DNA of 64,000 bases from Chloroflexi bacterium TSY (GTDB taxonomy: Bacteria > Chloroflexota > Anaerolineae > Caldilineales > Caldilineaceae). The notes under the pieces are model-generated. The model was not told where the DNA came from, ran no database searches, and worked only from the letters and a program-made list of their open reading frames with translations. Position numbers and translations under genes: made by a program. Shown here piece after piece: positions 39,479 through 48,808 of this stretch (positions within the stretch are counted from its first letter, which is position 1; the number at the start of each line of letters is the position of its first letter). Where the stretch lies: assembly GCA_019217005.1 (NCBI GenBank), contig JAHBNG010000023.1:1-64000 (forward strand). Direction: 5' to 3'.

Positions 39479-40573
39479 ATGACAGACAGCACACTTTTAC
39501 AAGAAACAGCTTCCGCAACACGAGCACGAACTGAGTCGAATGGTGATTCTGTACTCATTGAAGTGCGGAACATGAAAACCCATTTCTTTTTGGAACAGGG
39601 TACGGTACGCGCCGTCGATGGCGTTGATTTTACGGTGAATCGCGGTCAGACGGTGGGATTGGTTGGCGAAAGCGGATGTGGCAAATCGATTACGGCTCGC
39701 TCGATTCTGCGGATTGTGCCATCGCCTGGCAAAATCGTGGATGGAGAGATTCTTTACCATCGCCCACAAATGGGACTGGATGGCTCAGGGATGTCCGAAG
39801 AGGTGATCGATTTAGTACAGCTTGACGATAGAGGGCAAGAGATCCGTAGTATCCGTGGCGGCGAGATTTCGATGGTTTTTCAGGAGCCAATGACTTCGCT
39901 GAGCCCTGTTCATACGATCGGGAATCAGATCACAGAAGCAATCCGTCTGCACCGTGATGTGACCAAAGAAGAGGCTCGCCAACAGACAATTGACATTTTG
40001 GAACGGGTCAACATGCCACAACCTCAACGCATCATCGATCGCTATCCGCATCAACTGAGCGGCGGGATGCGTCAGCGGGCCATGATTGCAATGGCGCTTT
40101 CCTGTCGACCGACATTACTGATTGCCGATGAGCCAACGACAGCATTGGATGTGACAACGCAGGCACAGATTCTTACTCTGATGCGTGACTTACAAGAGTC
40201 GTTTGGGATGGCGATTATTTTTATCACCCATGATTTGGGCGTGATTGCCCAGATGGTTGATCATGTTATTGTGATGTATTTGGGTGAAGCTGTTGAAACG
40301 GCTGATGTTGACACGATCTTCTATGATCCCAAACATCCCTATACACAAGCTTTGCTTCAATCGATCCCTCAGCTGGGAGCCAAATCAGTTGCCGAGAAGA
40401 GTGGTCCACTTTCAGCCATTCGCGGTTCTGTCCCAGATCCCTATTCGATCCCAACGGGTTGTCCATTCCATCCTCGCTGCCGCCATGCCATCAAGGGTGT
40501 CTGCGACGAAAAAGACCCGCCTTTCTTGGAAGTGAGCGCAGGGCATAAGGTGCGTTGTGTTTTGTATGAATAA
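39479..40573 (+). CDS. oppD: oligopeptide ABC transporter ATP-binding protein (OppD/DppD type)
   Basis: The 364-residue ATPase has Walker A GESGCGKSITA (about 63), signature LSGGMRQRAMIAMAL (about 192), Walker B LLIADEPTTALD (about 211) and switch FITHDLGVIAQ. The C-terminal domain has HPYTQALLQSIPQLG and PTGCPFHPRC. It pairs with OppF at 28872. The 199-bp gap before it and lack of a strong upstream hairpin leave open whether it is read from its own promoter. Confidence 0.93.
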   Translation: MTDSTLLQETASATRARTESNGDSVLIEVRNMKTHFFLEQGTVRAVDGVDFTVNRGQTVGLVGESGCGKSITARSILRIVPSPGKIVDGEILYHRPQMGLDGSGMSEEVIDLVQLDDRGQEIRSIRGGEISMVFQEPMTSLSPVHTIGNQITEAIRLHRDVTKEEARQQTIDILERVNMPQPQRIIDRYPHQLSGGMRQRAMIAMALSCRPTLLIADEPTTALDVTTQAQILTLMRDLQESFGMAIIFITHDLGVIAQMVDHVIVMYLGEAVETADVDTIFYDPKHPYTQALLQSIPQLGAKSVAEKSGPLSAIRGSVPDPYSIPTGCPFHPRCRHAIKGVCDEKDPPFLEVSAGHKVRCVLYE

Positions 40574-40812
40574 CGAATCATCACGAAGTTCGCGTTTCTC
40601 CTTCATATGACGGTTCAACCGGATCTCAGGGGGTAGACCCGCTTTGGTTTCGATACGGCTCCGCCACTCAACCGGTGCTAGCCATTTTCGAGTTTGTCAA
40701 TCCCCTGAATTCCTGAAGAGCCCATATGACTTCTTGAATAGTTTTAGTGTTTGAAGCGTCTGAAGTGGTTATCGATGGATCAGGTTCGATAGATTGATCT
40801 TTTGAGCAGATC

Positions 40813-43800
40813 ATGACGCTAGAACTCCGCCTCCTGGGCAACTTTAACCTGACCTATAACAAACAGGCAGTTGGGCAGATCAATGGGAGCGCGCGCCTTC
40901 AGTCTCTCCTTGCCTATCTTGTTCTGAATTGCGATACAGCACAACCTCGTCAACAAATTGCCTTTCTCTTCTGGCCTGAATCATCCGAACGTCAAGCTCG
41001 CACGAATTTACGGAAACTCTTGCTGCAACTGCGCCGCGCCCTGCCCGATGTAGAAAAATTTTTGCTCGACACCAAACAGACCATTCAGTGGAACCCAAAT
41101 GCGCCATTTTGGTTAGATGTGGCTGAGTTACAAACCCTGCTTGGTCAGCTCGACTCGGATTCTCCCGACCAGACTATATTAAGCAGCTTGAGTGATCTTT
41201 ACGGAGGGGTGCTGCTGCCCAACTGCTATGAAGAGTGGGTCTTGACCTTGCGCCAACATCTGCATGATTCCGTTACCCGCGCGTTGGAACAGTTGGTCAT
41301 GCTGTTGGAAACCCGCCATGCTTATGAAGAAGGAATTCGCTACGCCCAACACTTGCTAAGCCTTGATCCATTACGAGAACAGATCTATTGGCGGCTGATT
41401 CGACTTCACGCTCTGGCTGGAGACCGTATCGGAGCACTACGGACCTACCAAGAGTGCGTTGCCATGCTGCGTCAAGAATTGGATGTGGAGCCAACGTCTG
41501 ATCTGAAAGCCCTAGTCGAACAGATTCAGGCTGGTGTTCCGATTGAGGAGACCACGATCCAGGCTGAGGAACTCAGTGCGACGGACAGGTCCGCAGCCCT
41601 TCACATCACATCAAATGATGCCACGCAGAGGCAAGACAAATCTTCTTTAGCTGACGATGATCTTGATGCAAGCGAAATCGCACCACAAGCACTGATTCGA
41701 GGCTTACCCGCACAGACAACACCTTGCATTGGGCGCGCCGAAGACATTGAACGGCTGATAAAGATATTGGACGCACCCTATTGCAGATTGTTGACTCTCT
41801 ACGGCCCTGGCGGGATAGGAAAAACGAGATTGGTCATCTCCCTAGCGGAAGAACAGATAAATAGGTTTCGTCACGGCGTATATTTTGTCCCTCTTGTTTC
41901 TTTGAGCACACCAGAAAATATTGCTCCTGCCATCGCCGGTATGCTTAATTTACGTCTGGTTGAAGGAAGACGCCCTGAAGTCCAGTTATTGGCCTATTTG
42001 CGCGATAAGCATTTGCTGCTTGTTTTAGACAACGCCGAACATTTGTTGACCAATGGTTTTGACAATCAGAGTCCAGACAATCATGAACATCTAGCAGGGG
42101 AGGAGTTCCCAGCACATTCCCCCATAGAGTTGCACACCCTGGTCGAAAACATATTAGATTCTGCACCTGCCGCTAAGATTGTCGTGACTTCGCGAGAATT
42201 GTTGGATTTGTACGATGAACATACTTATGAGGTGAATGGCCTGCCACTGCTTGATCAATCTGCTCAACAACAAATGGATATGAGTAACACCCTATCCGCC
42301 GCCGAATCTCTCTTCTATCACCAACTGACGCGGATACGATTGGACCTTCTACCGGAGAAGTTGTCAGCTGAAGATAGAGCAAAGGTTACTCATATTTGCC
42401 AATTAGTCGGTGGGATGCCGCTCGCTCTTGAACTGGCTGCAACCCAAATACGCACGTTTTCGCTCAACGACATTGCTACTGGTATTGAACAGAACTTGGA
42501 CATTCTAAGGACGCGCTGGCGCGGCGCACATCGGCGACACCAGAGCATGAGGGCTGTGATTGACTCATCAATCAATACGCTGACCGAGACCGAGGGGTTG
42601 TGTTTGGCCCGATTGTCTGTCTTTCGGGGGGGATTCTCATCTGTCAGCGCACAAGCCGTCTCTGATACAACGTTAGATACTCTTGATTCAATCTTGCATA
42701 AATCACTATTGAGCCGTACAACACAGAACAACACGACAGACGAAATCTTTGGGCTGCATCCGCTGATCCGTCAATACGCTGCCGAAAAGTTGTCTAACTT
42801 GCCAAAGGAGAAAGAAGAAACCGAGAAACGTTACTATCATTATTACGCCTCGTTGTTACACGATGGAATGACCCGCTGGCGGATGCAATCTTATTCTTCA
42901 CCCGAACTTCTCCCCTTGACCCGCGAGAGCGATAATATTCGAGCGGTAGGCCAGTGGCTTTTGCAGCACGGGACGTCAGCCCAACTCAAGGAATACTTCC
43001 AAGACCTCTGGGATCTCTATCGGATGGAACGACGATTGCCTGAAGTGATCGAACTGTTAAACGATGCCACCCGCTTGGTGCGACAGAGGATACCCCATAT
43101 CGACGCGGCCATCCTTGCTCAATGGGAGCGCATGTTGGGCGAAGCATATCACATTCTGGGAGAGTTTGAAGCTGGTCGCCGTCATTTCGAAGAAACCTTG
43201 CGGGTTCTAGATTTTCCTGTCACAGGTAACGGCGTTGAGCTGTTGACGATGCTTCAACGCCAAGGAGTTCAACAGGCTCTAAATCGTCTTCGAGGAATGA
43301 GTTTATTTCAGCGAGCAACCGCTACTCAGGAAGTTGATGCTGGCGCGTTGGAAGCGATTGAAGCCTATCGTCAACTCGTCGATATCTCTATCTTTTCAAG
43401 TGACACAGTTCGTTTGGTGAACGGTGCACTCTATGCTTTGAATCTCGCGGAACGTACGGGAGATCCCTCTGCACAAGCATTAACCTATGGTCTTATGTGC
43501 CTCATGACCAGTGCGGTCCCGGTAGCCAAATTGGGACAGATGTATGAACAGCTTGCGCTGGAAAAGCTGCCAATGATCCAGGAACCTGAACGCCAAATCG
43601 ACATTGCCATCTACTTGAGCGCCTACTATGCAGGACGCGGTAACTGGTCACGACTCGACGAGATTGTTCGGCCAGCAATGGAGAAAAGCCTCGAGTTGAA
43701 TGCCTATCGCCGGTGGGGATATTGTCGAGCAATTTGGGCCAGCATGTTTATCTATCAGGGCCAGTTTGAGAATGGTTTGCAAGCCTGGCGTGATCTATAC

Positions 43801-44550
43801 AATCAGTCGCTCGAAACAGATAGTTTTCTGTTCATCTTGCCGGCCTGGGCCGTGACGGGAATGGCCCTCTGCACAATCAGATTGGGCAATTTGCAAAGAG
43901 GGATTGAACTGGCCAAAGAAGGTTTGACGCACCTGCAAGGAAAGGATGACCCTGTTGGTCAGGCGCGTTGCTATGCGGCGCTTGCACTCGCTCAATGTCG
44001 TTTGGGTGCCTATCAGCTTGCCCTGAGCGCGTCAGATCAAGCAATGGCACTCATGGGAAACAAATGGACAACCAATTATGCATCGCTCGAATGTTATTCG
44101 TGGACGGCAGAAGTCTATTTGGTACTTTGGCAGGTGTCTCACGAGGCAACCGCAAATGATATTGAAACCAAGCCGCTTCTATTACACGACGAAACCGGCC
44201 TTCAACTAACCAAAGGGCACTTGCAAGAGAAGGCACGTGGCGCATGGAAAGCATTACAGAAATACGCACGTATCTTTGCGATTGGCAAAGCGAGCGAATC
44301 CCTGATTCGAGGTCGATATGCCTGGCTCGATGGGCAAGGGCACCATGCAATCGAATCATGGCAAACCTGTATTGCGCTCTCGACTGATCTGGGAATGCAG
44401 TATGAGTTGGGCTGTGCACATTGGGAATTAGCTCAACATCTACCAGATGATGCGTCACACCGATCCTTTCATTTGCGCCATGCCAGACTCATTTTCGAGG
44501 AATTGAATGTCACACATGGCTTGACGCAATTGAAAGATTTTCACTCTTAA
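40813..44550 (+). CDS. BTAD/NB-ARC/TPR (AfsR/SARP-like) STAND transcriptional regulator
   Basis: This 1245-residue regulator is intact. An N-terminal winged-helix DNA-binding domain (LRLLGNFNLTYNKQAVGQIN, RQARTNLRKLLLQLRRALPD) is followed by the BTAD domain (to about 245, AGDRIGALRTYQECVAMLRQ). A low-complexity linker precedes an NB-ARC ATPase with P-loop YGPGGIGKTRLV (about 330), Walker B HLLLVLDNAEHLL (about 400) and IVVTSRELLDL. From about 620 to the end is helical TPR-like repeat. STAND regulators switch on ATP binding after ligand recognition by the repeats, then activate transcription. It follows oppD by 240 bp, so it may control the transporter or the AAA-ATPase pair downstream. Confidence 0.9.
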   Translation: MTLELRLLGNFNLTYNKQAVGQINGSARLQSLLAYLVLNCDTAQPRQQIAFLFWPESSERQARTNLRKLLLQLRRALPDVEKFLLDTKQTIQWNPNAPFWLDVAELQTLLGQLDSDSPDQTILSSLSDLYGGVLLPNCYEEWVLTLRQHLHDSVTRALEQLVMLLETRHAYEEGIRYAQHLLSLDPLREQIYWRLIRLHALAGDRIGALRTYQECVAMLRQELDVEPTSDLKALVEQIQAGVPIEETTIQAEELSATDRSAALHITSNDATQRQDKSSLADDDLDASEIAPQALIRGLPAQTTPCIGRAEDIERLIKILDAPYCRLLTLYGPGGIGKTRLVISLAEEQINRFRHGVYFVPLVSLSTPENIAPAIAGMLNLRLVEGRRPEVQLLAYLRDKHLLLVLDNAEHLLTNGFDNQSPDNHEHLAGEEFPAHSPIELHTLVENILDSAPAAKIVVTSRELLDLYDEHTYEVNGLPLLDQSAQQQMDMSNTLSAAESLFYHQLTRIRLDLLPEKLSAEDRAKVTHICQLVGGMPLALELAATQIRTFSLNDIATGIEQNLDILRTRWRGAHRRHQSMRAVIDSSINTLTETEGLCLARLSVFRGGFSSVSAQAVSDTTLDTLDSILHKSLLSRTTQNNTTDEIFGLHPLIRQYAAEKLSNLPKEKEETEKRYYHYYASLLHDGMTRWRMQSYSSPELLPLTRESDNIRAVGQWLLQHGTSAQLKEYFQDLWDLYRMERRLPEVIELLNDATRLVRQRIPHIDAAILAQWERMLGEAYHILGEFEAGRRHFEETLRVLDFPVTGNGVELLTMLQRQGVQQALNRLRGMSLFQRATATQEVDAGALEAIEAYRQLVDISIFSSDTVRLVNGALYALNLAERTGDPSAQALTYGLMCLMTSAVPVAKLGQMYEQLALEKLPMIQEPERQIDIAIYLSAYYAGRGNWSRLDEIVRPAMEKSLELNAYRRWGYCRAIWASMFIYQGQFENGLQAWRDLYNQSLETDSFLFILPAWAVTGMALCTIRLGNLQRGIELAKEGLTHLQGKDDPVGQARCYAALALAQCRLGAYQLALSASDQAMALMGNKWTTNYASLECYSWTAEVYLVLWQVSHEATANDIETKPLLLHDETGLQLTKGHLQEKARGAWKALQKYARIFAIGKASESLIRGRYAWLDGQGHHAIESWQTCIALSTDLGMQYELGCAHWELAQHLPDDASHRSFHLRHARLIFEELNVTHGLTQLKDFHS

Positions 44551-44856
44551 CATGTAGTTTCACGCTCTCAGGCTTTGATCTCAGCAAAAACAACTGCACA
44601 TCTGCTCATCGGACGAAATTGTGCAAACGTGAATTTCTATCTTTGAAAAGTTGATCACCCACTGCATCAAGCTATATGTACCGGTCCGTTGGACAGTTGG
44701 TGCGATATCATAGAGACGGTAAAGTTCCAAAAGATATTCGTCTGATACCTGATTCGCGATTGTGTAAAACCCCTCTACTGGAGGCTGAGTGCGGTGTAAT
44801 TCCGGTCGACGATAATGAACAGCAATGTCAAATTAGAAAGGGCACAGTCGTGCTCC

Positions 44857-44933
44857 AGGTGACAGTCACTCCCGAAATCTTGCACGTTGCAGGAGAAGTT
44901 CACGCCCGCTGGGTCGTGAAGTGACGGTCACCT
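44857..44933. repeat. inverted repeat of two near-palindromes in the 44551-45004 gap
   Basis: AGGTGACAGTCACT (44857-44870) and AGTGACGGTCACCT (44920-44933) are complementary apart from one position. Each is itself a GTGAC/GTCAC near-palindrome, similar to the ends of the 5845-6014 element. The rest of this roughly 450-bp stretch shows no convincing gene. Confidence 0.5.
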
Positions 44934-45004
44934 TCCGCAAAGCCGAGATCAGTGGAAATGTTTGCGAAGCAGTCGCTTGCGACTTGGTTGTTCGTTGTTG
45001 TCTG

Positions 45005-45035
45005 TTGAAAGTCGATAGAAGAAATATGGTATAAT
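45005..45035 (+). promoter_or_regulatory. promoter of AAA-ATPase gene 1
   Basis: TATAAT at 45030-45035 is the -10; TTGAAA at 45005-45010 is a possible -35 (19-bp spacer). The same layout is duplicated upstream of gene 2, and the leader sequence between promoter and start is conserved in both. Confidence 0.6.
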
Positions 45036-45071
45036 GATTGAGATTCAATTGCATTGAGACCGAAGAGAGAC

Positions 45072-45089
45072 ATGGGGGCAACGCTGTGA
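45072..45089 (+). CDS. five-codon leader peptide (MGATL) overlapping the AAA-ATPase 1 start
   Basis: ATG at 45072 follows AAGAGAGAC and reads MGATL then TGA at 45087-45089. The TGA overlaps the GTG start codon of the ATPase gene at 45086 (GTGA). The second copy of the locus has a mini-ORF of the same length, MGRVP, in the same position. Translational coupling is inferred, not shown. Confidence 0.4.
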   Translation: MGATL

Positions 45090-46873
45090 AATTCCCATAT
45101 GGAAACAGTGATTTTTACGATATCATTACATCGAAAAATGTATACATAGACCGTACGGACCGAATTTCTCAGCTTGAAGCAGTTAGTAAAAGTACTCTCT
45201 TCCTACGCCCGCGTCGACACGGCAAGAGTTTGTTGCTCTCGATGTTGGAGAACTATTATGATATTGCCAAAACAGATGAGTTTGAGCGACTTTTTGGCAA
45301 GTTGGCGATCGGTCAGAATCCAACGCCACTGCACAATCAATACCTGATCATGCGTTGGGATTTCTCGGTGATCGCACCCAAGCCGACCTATGAAGCACAG
45401 TTACAGGTGTTGACTGATTACATCAATGATGAAATCAAAGCCTTTGCCAAAAACTACCCTTCGATTTTGCAAGATACAATCGAAATTCATCCGACCAACG
45501 CCACCTCCTCCTTCTGGTCGGCCATCAGTGCTGTGCGCCAGAGTGGGCATAAGCTCTATCTGTTGATTGATGAGTATGACAACTTTGCCAACGAAGTCTT
45601 GATGGGGGGACGACCTACGAGTCAAGATCGCTATGAAGCACTAGTCTTTGGAGAAGGCGAATTCAAGGCGCTCTTTAAGGCCGTTAAGGCCGCCATGGCG
45701 GGTCGCGGTTTGGACCGCACCTTTATCGTGGGTGTCTCGCCCATTGTGCTCCACGATGTCTCCAGCGGCTACAACATTGCCACCAACATCTATTTTCGCG
45801 CAGAATTCAATGACCTGTGTGGGTTCACGGAAGATGAAATTGTACACCTTCTACAGCAAGTGGTGACAGAGCAGAACCTCCCATCGGCGCAATATGAAGA
45901 AGCGCTGGAACTCATGCGCACCTACTACAACGGCTCGCTCTTCAGCGATGAGGGGGGGGAATCGATCTACAACCCCACCTCGACCTTCTACTTTTTGGAT
46001 TACCTCCAGCGCACCGGTCGCTATCCGCGCAAGCTGCTCGACAGCAATCTGGCCCCCGACCATGAGAAGATCGCTTATGTCTCGCGCCTTCCCAAGGGCG
46101 ATGAGGTCATCATCAATATCCTAGATGAGGCGACTCCGCCATCCGTGGTCGAACTGGAAGATCGTTTTGGCATCAAGCAGATGTTGGCGGAGAGCAACAC
46201 CGAGGCATTTATGCTCTCTCTGCTCTACTATTTGGGTGTGCTCACTCTGGATGGGGGAATTACGCTGGGGGGCGAACAGATCCTACGGATTCCAAACTTG
46301 ATCATGCGTCAGCTCTATGCTGATCGTCTACGCAGGATGCTACTGCCCGCTGCAGCTGATCGTGATGACAGTCAGGATGTTGCCAAAGAATTTTATGGCC
46401 AAGGCGAGATGCAGCCACTCTGCGACTTTATCGAGAAGCGCATCTTTCCCGTATTTGACAATCGCGACTACATCCAAGCCAATGAGCTGACCATCAAGAC
46501 CGCCTTTCTCACATTACTCTTTAACGATATTTTCTACGTCGTTGACTCTGAACTGCCGCTCCGGCGCGGCTATGCAGATATGAGCATGATTCTGCGGCCA
46601 GAGATGCGCCAATATCAGTTGCTGGACTTGCTCTTGGAGTTTAAGTTTGTCAAGCTCAGCGAAACCGGTTTCAGTGGAAGCGAGCTTCTCGCCAAAACTG
46701 AGACAGAGTTGAAGAAGCTGAAATCAGTCGAAAAAATGTTTGCGCAAGCTCGCCAGCAGGGTCAGGAGTACAGTCGCATCTTAACGGAAAAATATGGCGA
46801 GAAGTTAAAGCTGCACACCTTTGCTGTCGTTGCCATTGGGTTTGACAAGCTGCTCTGGGAGGAAGTCCTGTAG
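45086..46873 (+). CDS. AAA-ATPase-like with C-terminal PD-(D/E)XK nuclease domain, tandem copy 1
   Basis: The start is taken at GTG 45086 (VKFPYGNSDFYDIITSKNVY), because the family (PF09820-type) begins with this PYG-SDF motif; an upstream TTG frame at 45038 overlaps the promoter. The 595-residue protein has a P-loop variant RPRRHGKSLLLS (41-52) and Walker B LYLLIDEYDNF (157-167). Its PF08011-type C-terminal nuclease core has GYADMSMIL (D498) and LDLLLEFKF (E518, K520). Family function is not established; proposals include nucleic-acid-processing or defence-related ATPase roles. A second, nearly identical gene follows after 120 bp with its own duplicated promoter. Confidence 0.88.
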   Translation: MKFPYGNSDFYDIITSKNVYIDRTDRISQLEAVSKSTLFLRPRRHGKSLLLSMLENYYDIAKTDEFERLFGKLAIGQNPTPLHNQYLIMRWDFSVIAPKPTYEAQLQVLTDYINDEIKAFAKNYPSILQDTIEIHPTNATSSFWSAISAVRQSGHKLYLLIDEYDNFANEVLMGGRPTSQDRYEALVFGEGEFKALFKAVKAAMAGRGLDRTFIVGVSPIVLHDVSSGYNIATNIYFRAEFNDLCGFTEDEIVHLLQQVVTEQNLPSAQYEEALELMRTYYNGSLFSDEGGESIYNPTSTFYFLDYLQRTGRYPRKLLDSNLAPDHEKIAYVSRLPKGDEVIINILDEATPPSVVELEDRFGIKQMLAESNTEAFMLSLLYYLGVLTLDGGITLGGEQILRIPNLIMRQLYADRLRRMLLPAAADRDDSQDVAKEFYGQGEMQPLCDFIEKRIFPVFDNRDYIQANELTIKTAFLTLLFNDIFYVVDSELPLRRGYADMSMILRPEMRQYQLLDLLLEFKFVKLSETGFSGSELLAKTETELKKLKSVEKMFAQARQQGQEYSRILTEKYGEKLKLHTFAVVAIGFDKLLWEEVL

Positions 46874-46912
46874 AACCCCATACCCCATGAAATTGTGAAA
46901 TGCATTTGTTCG

Positions 46913-46943
46913 TTAAAAGTTGATAGTAGAAATATGGTATAAT
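46913..46943 (+). promoter_or_regulatory. promoter of AAA-ATPase gene 2
   Basis: TATAAT at 46938-46943 with a weak -35 TTAAAA (46913-46918). The sequence from about 46915 to 46998 is a close duplicate of 45007-45090. Confidence 0.55.
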
Positions 46944-46979
46944 GAATGGGATTCAATCGCATTGAGACCAAAGGGAGAC

Positions 46980-46997
46980 ATGGGGAGAGTACCGTGA
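46980..46997 (+). CDS. five-codon leader peptide (MGRVP) overlapping the AAA-ATPase 2 start
   Basis: ATG at 46980 follows AAAGGGAGAC, a better ribosome-binding site than the main GTG has, and ends in TGA at 46995-46997. That TGA overlaps the GTG at 46994. Length and position match the leader of copy 1, although the encoded residues differ after MG. Confidence 0.4.
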   Translation: MGRVP

Positions 46998-48781
46998 AGT
47001 TTCCATATGGAAACAGTGACTTTTATAAAATTATCACCCGAGACAATCTGTATCTTGACCGCACAGATCGTATTCCCCGACTGGAAGCAGCTGCTGATAG
47101 TATTCTCTTCCTACGCCCGCGTCGCCACGGCAAGAGTTTGTTGCTCTCGATGTTGGAGAACTATTATGATATTGCCAAGGCGGATGAGTTTGAGCAACTT
47201 TTTGGCAAGTTGGCAATCGGTCAAAATCCAACACCACTGCACAGTCAATACCTGATCATGCGTTGGGATCTTTCAGTTGCACCACCCAAGCAGACCTATG
47301 AAGAACAGCTGCAGGCATTAACGAAGTACATCAATGCCGAAATCAAGGTCTTTCAGCAGAGATACCAGTACCTTTTATCAGAAGAAATAGAGATCGATGA
47401 AAGTTATATGACGGCCTCTTTCTGGTCGGCCATCAGTGCTGTGCGCCAGAGTGGGCATAAGCTCTATCTATTGATTGATGAGTATGACAACTTTGCCAAC
47501 GAAGTCTTGATGGGGGGACGACCTACGAGTCAAGATCGCTATGAAGCACTAGTCTTTGGAGAAGGCGAATTCAAGGCGCTCTTTAAGGCCGTTAAGGCCG
47601 CTATGGCGGGTCGCGGCTTGGACCGCACCTTTATCGTGGGCGTCTCGCCCATTGTGCTCCACGATGTCTCCAGCGGCTACAACATTGCCACCAATATCTA
47701 CTTCCGCGAAGAATTCAATGACCTGTGTGGGTTCACAGAGGATGAGATTGCTCAACTCTTGCAGAAAGTGGTAACAGAACAGAACCTGTCGTCAGCGCAA
47801 TATGAAGAAGCGCTGGAACTCATGCGTACCTACTACAACGGCTCGCTCTTCAGCGATGAGGGAGGCGAATCGATCTACAACCCCACCTCGACCTTCTACT
47901 TTTTGGACCATCTTCAGCGCACTGGTCGTTATCCGCGCAAGCTGCTCGACAGCAATCTGGCTCCGGACCATGAGAAGATCGCCTATGTCTCGCGCCTCCC
48001 CAAGGGCGAACAGGTCATCATCAATATCCTGGATGAGGCAACCCCACCATCTGTGGTCGAACTGGAAGATCGTTTTGGCATCAAACAGATGTTGGCGGAG
48101 AGCAACACCGAAGCGTTTATGCTCTCCCTACTCTACTATCTGGGTGTGCTCACTCTGGATGGGGGAATTACGCTGGGGGGCGAACAGATCCTACGGATTC
48201 CAAACTTGATCATGCGTCAGCTCTATGCCGATCGTCTACACAGGATGCTACTGCCCGATGCGGCTGATCGAGATAACAGTCAGGACGTTGCCAAAGTATT
48301 TTATGGCCAAGGCGAGATGCAGCCACTCTGCGACTTTATTGAGAAGCGCATCTTTCCCGTGTTCGACAACCGGGATTATATCCAAGCGAATGAGTTGACC
48401 ATCAAGACCGCCTTTCTTACATTGCTCTTCAATGATATCTTCTACATTGTTGACTCGGAACTGCCGGTCCGGCGCGGGTATGCAGATATGACCATGATTC
48501 TGCGGCCAGAGATGCGCCAATATCAGTTGCTGGACTTGCTCTTGGAGTTTAAGTTTGTCAAGCTCAGCGAAACCGGTTTCAGTGGAAGCGAGCTTCTCGC
48601 CAAAACTGAGACAGAGTTGAAGAAGCTGAAACCAGTCGAAAAAATGTTTGCGCAAGCTCGCCAGCAGGGGCAGGAGTACAGTCGCATCTTAACGGAAAAA
48701 TATGGCAAGAAGTTAAAGCTGCACACCTTTGCTGTCGTTGCCATTGGGTTTGACAAGCTGCTCTGGGAGGAAGCCCTGTAG
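46994..48781 (+). CDS. AAA-ATPase-like with C-terminal PD-(D/E)XK nuclease domain, tandem copy 2
   Basis: This 595-residue paralogue is almost identical to copy 1 from about residue 143 to the end, including Walker B (LYLLIDEYDNF), the NTPase core and the nuclease motif (GYADMTMIL, LDLLLEFKF). Differences cluster in residues about 12-37 and 92-142, for example IKVFQQRYQYLLSEEIEID against IKAFAKNYPSILQDTIEIH. Such block-wise divergence suggests gene conversion of the core with diversification of an N-terminal surface. It ends 27 bp before the next BTAD regulator, so the two are probably co-transcribed. Confidence 0.88.
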   Translation: MKFPYGNSDFYKIITRDNLYLDRTDRIPRLEAAADSILFLRPRRHGKSLLLSMLENYYDIAKADEFEQLFGKLAIGQNPTPLHSQYLIMRWDLSVAPPKQTYEEQLQALTKYINAEIKVFQQRYQYLLSEEIEIDESYMTASFWSAISAVRQSGHKLYLLIDEYDNFANEVLMGGRPTSQDRYEALVFGEGEFKALFKAVKAAMAGRGLDRTFIVGVSPIVLHDVSSGYNIATNIYFREEFNDLCGFTEDEIAQLLQKVVTEQNLSSAQYEEALELMRTYYNGSLFSDEGGESIYNPTSTFYFLDHLQRTGRYPRKLLDSNLAPDHEKIAYVSRLPKGEQVIINILDEATPPSVVELEDRFGIKQMLAESNTEAFMLSLLYYLGVLTLDGGITLGGEQILRIPNLIMRQLYADRLHRMLLPDAADRDNSQDVAKVFYGQGEMQPLCDFIEKRIFPVFDNRDYIQANELTIKTAFLTLLFNDIFYIVDSELPVRRGYADMTMILRPEMRQYQLLDLLLEFKFVKLSETGFSGSELLAKTETELKKLKPVEKMFAQARQQGQEYSRILTEKYGKKLKLHTFAVVAIGFDKLLWEEAL

Positions 48782-48808
48782 AACCCCATACCCTTTGAGT
48801 CGTGATCG

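Noticed and set aside
40650..40700. TTTCGATACGGCTCCGCCAC segment before the BTAD regulator
   Set aside because: It resembles a short repeat common in many genomes; a second copy was not found here, so nothing can be supported.
44676..44924. 82-residue ORF between the BTAD regulator and AAA-ATPase 1
   Set aside because: No ribosome-binding site, no recognisable motif, and it runs through the inverted repeat at 44857-44933.
45038..45085. Longer TTG start for AAA-ATPase 1 (and the matching ATG-like start at 46946 for copy 2)
   Set aside because: It would begin within a few bases of the -10 box, and the family starts at the PYG-SDF motif, which the GTG start fits.
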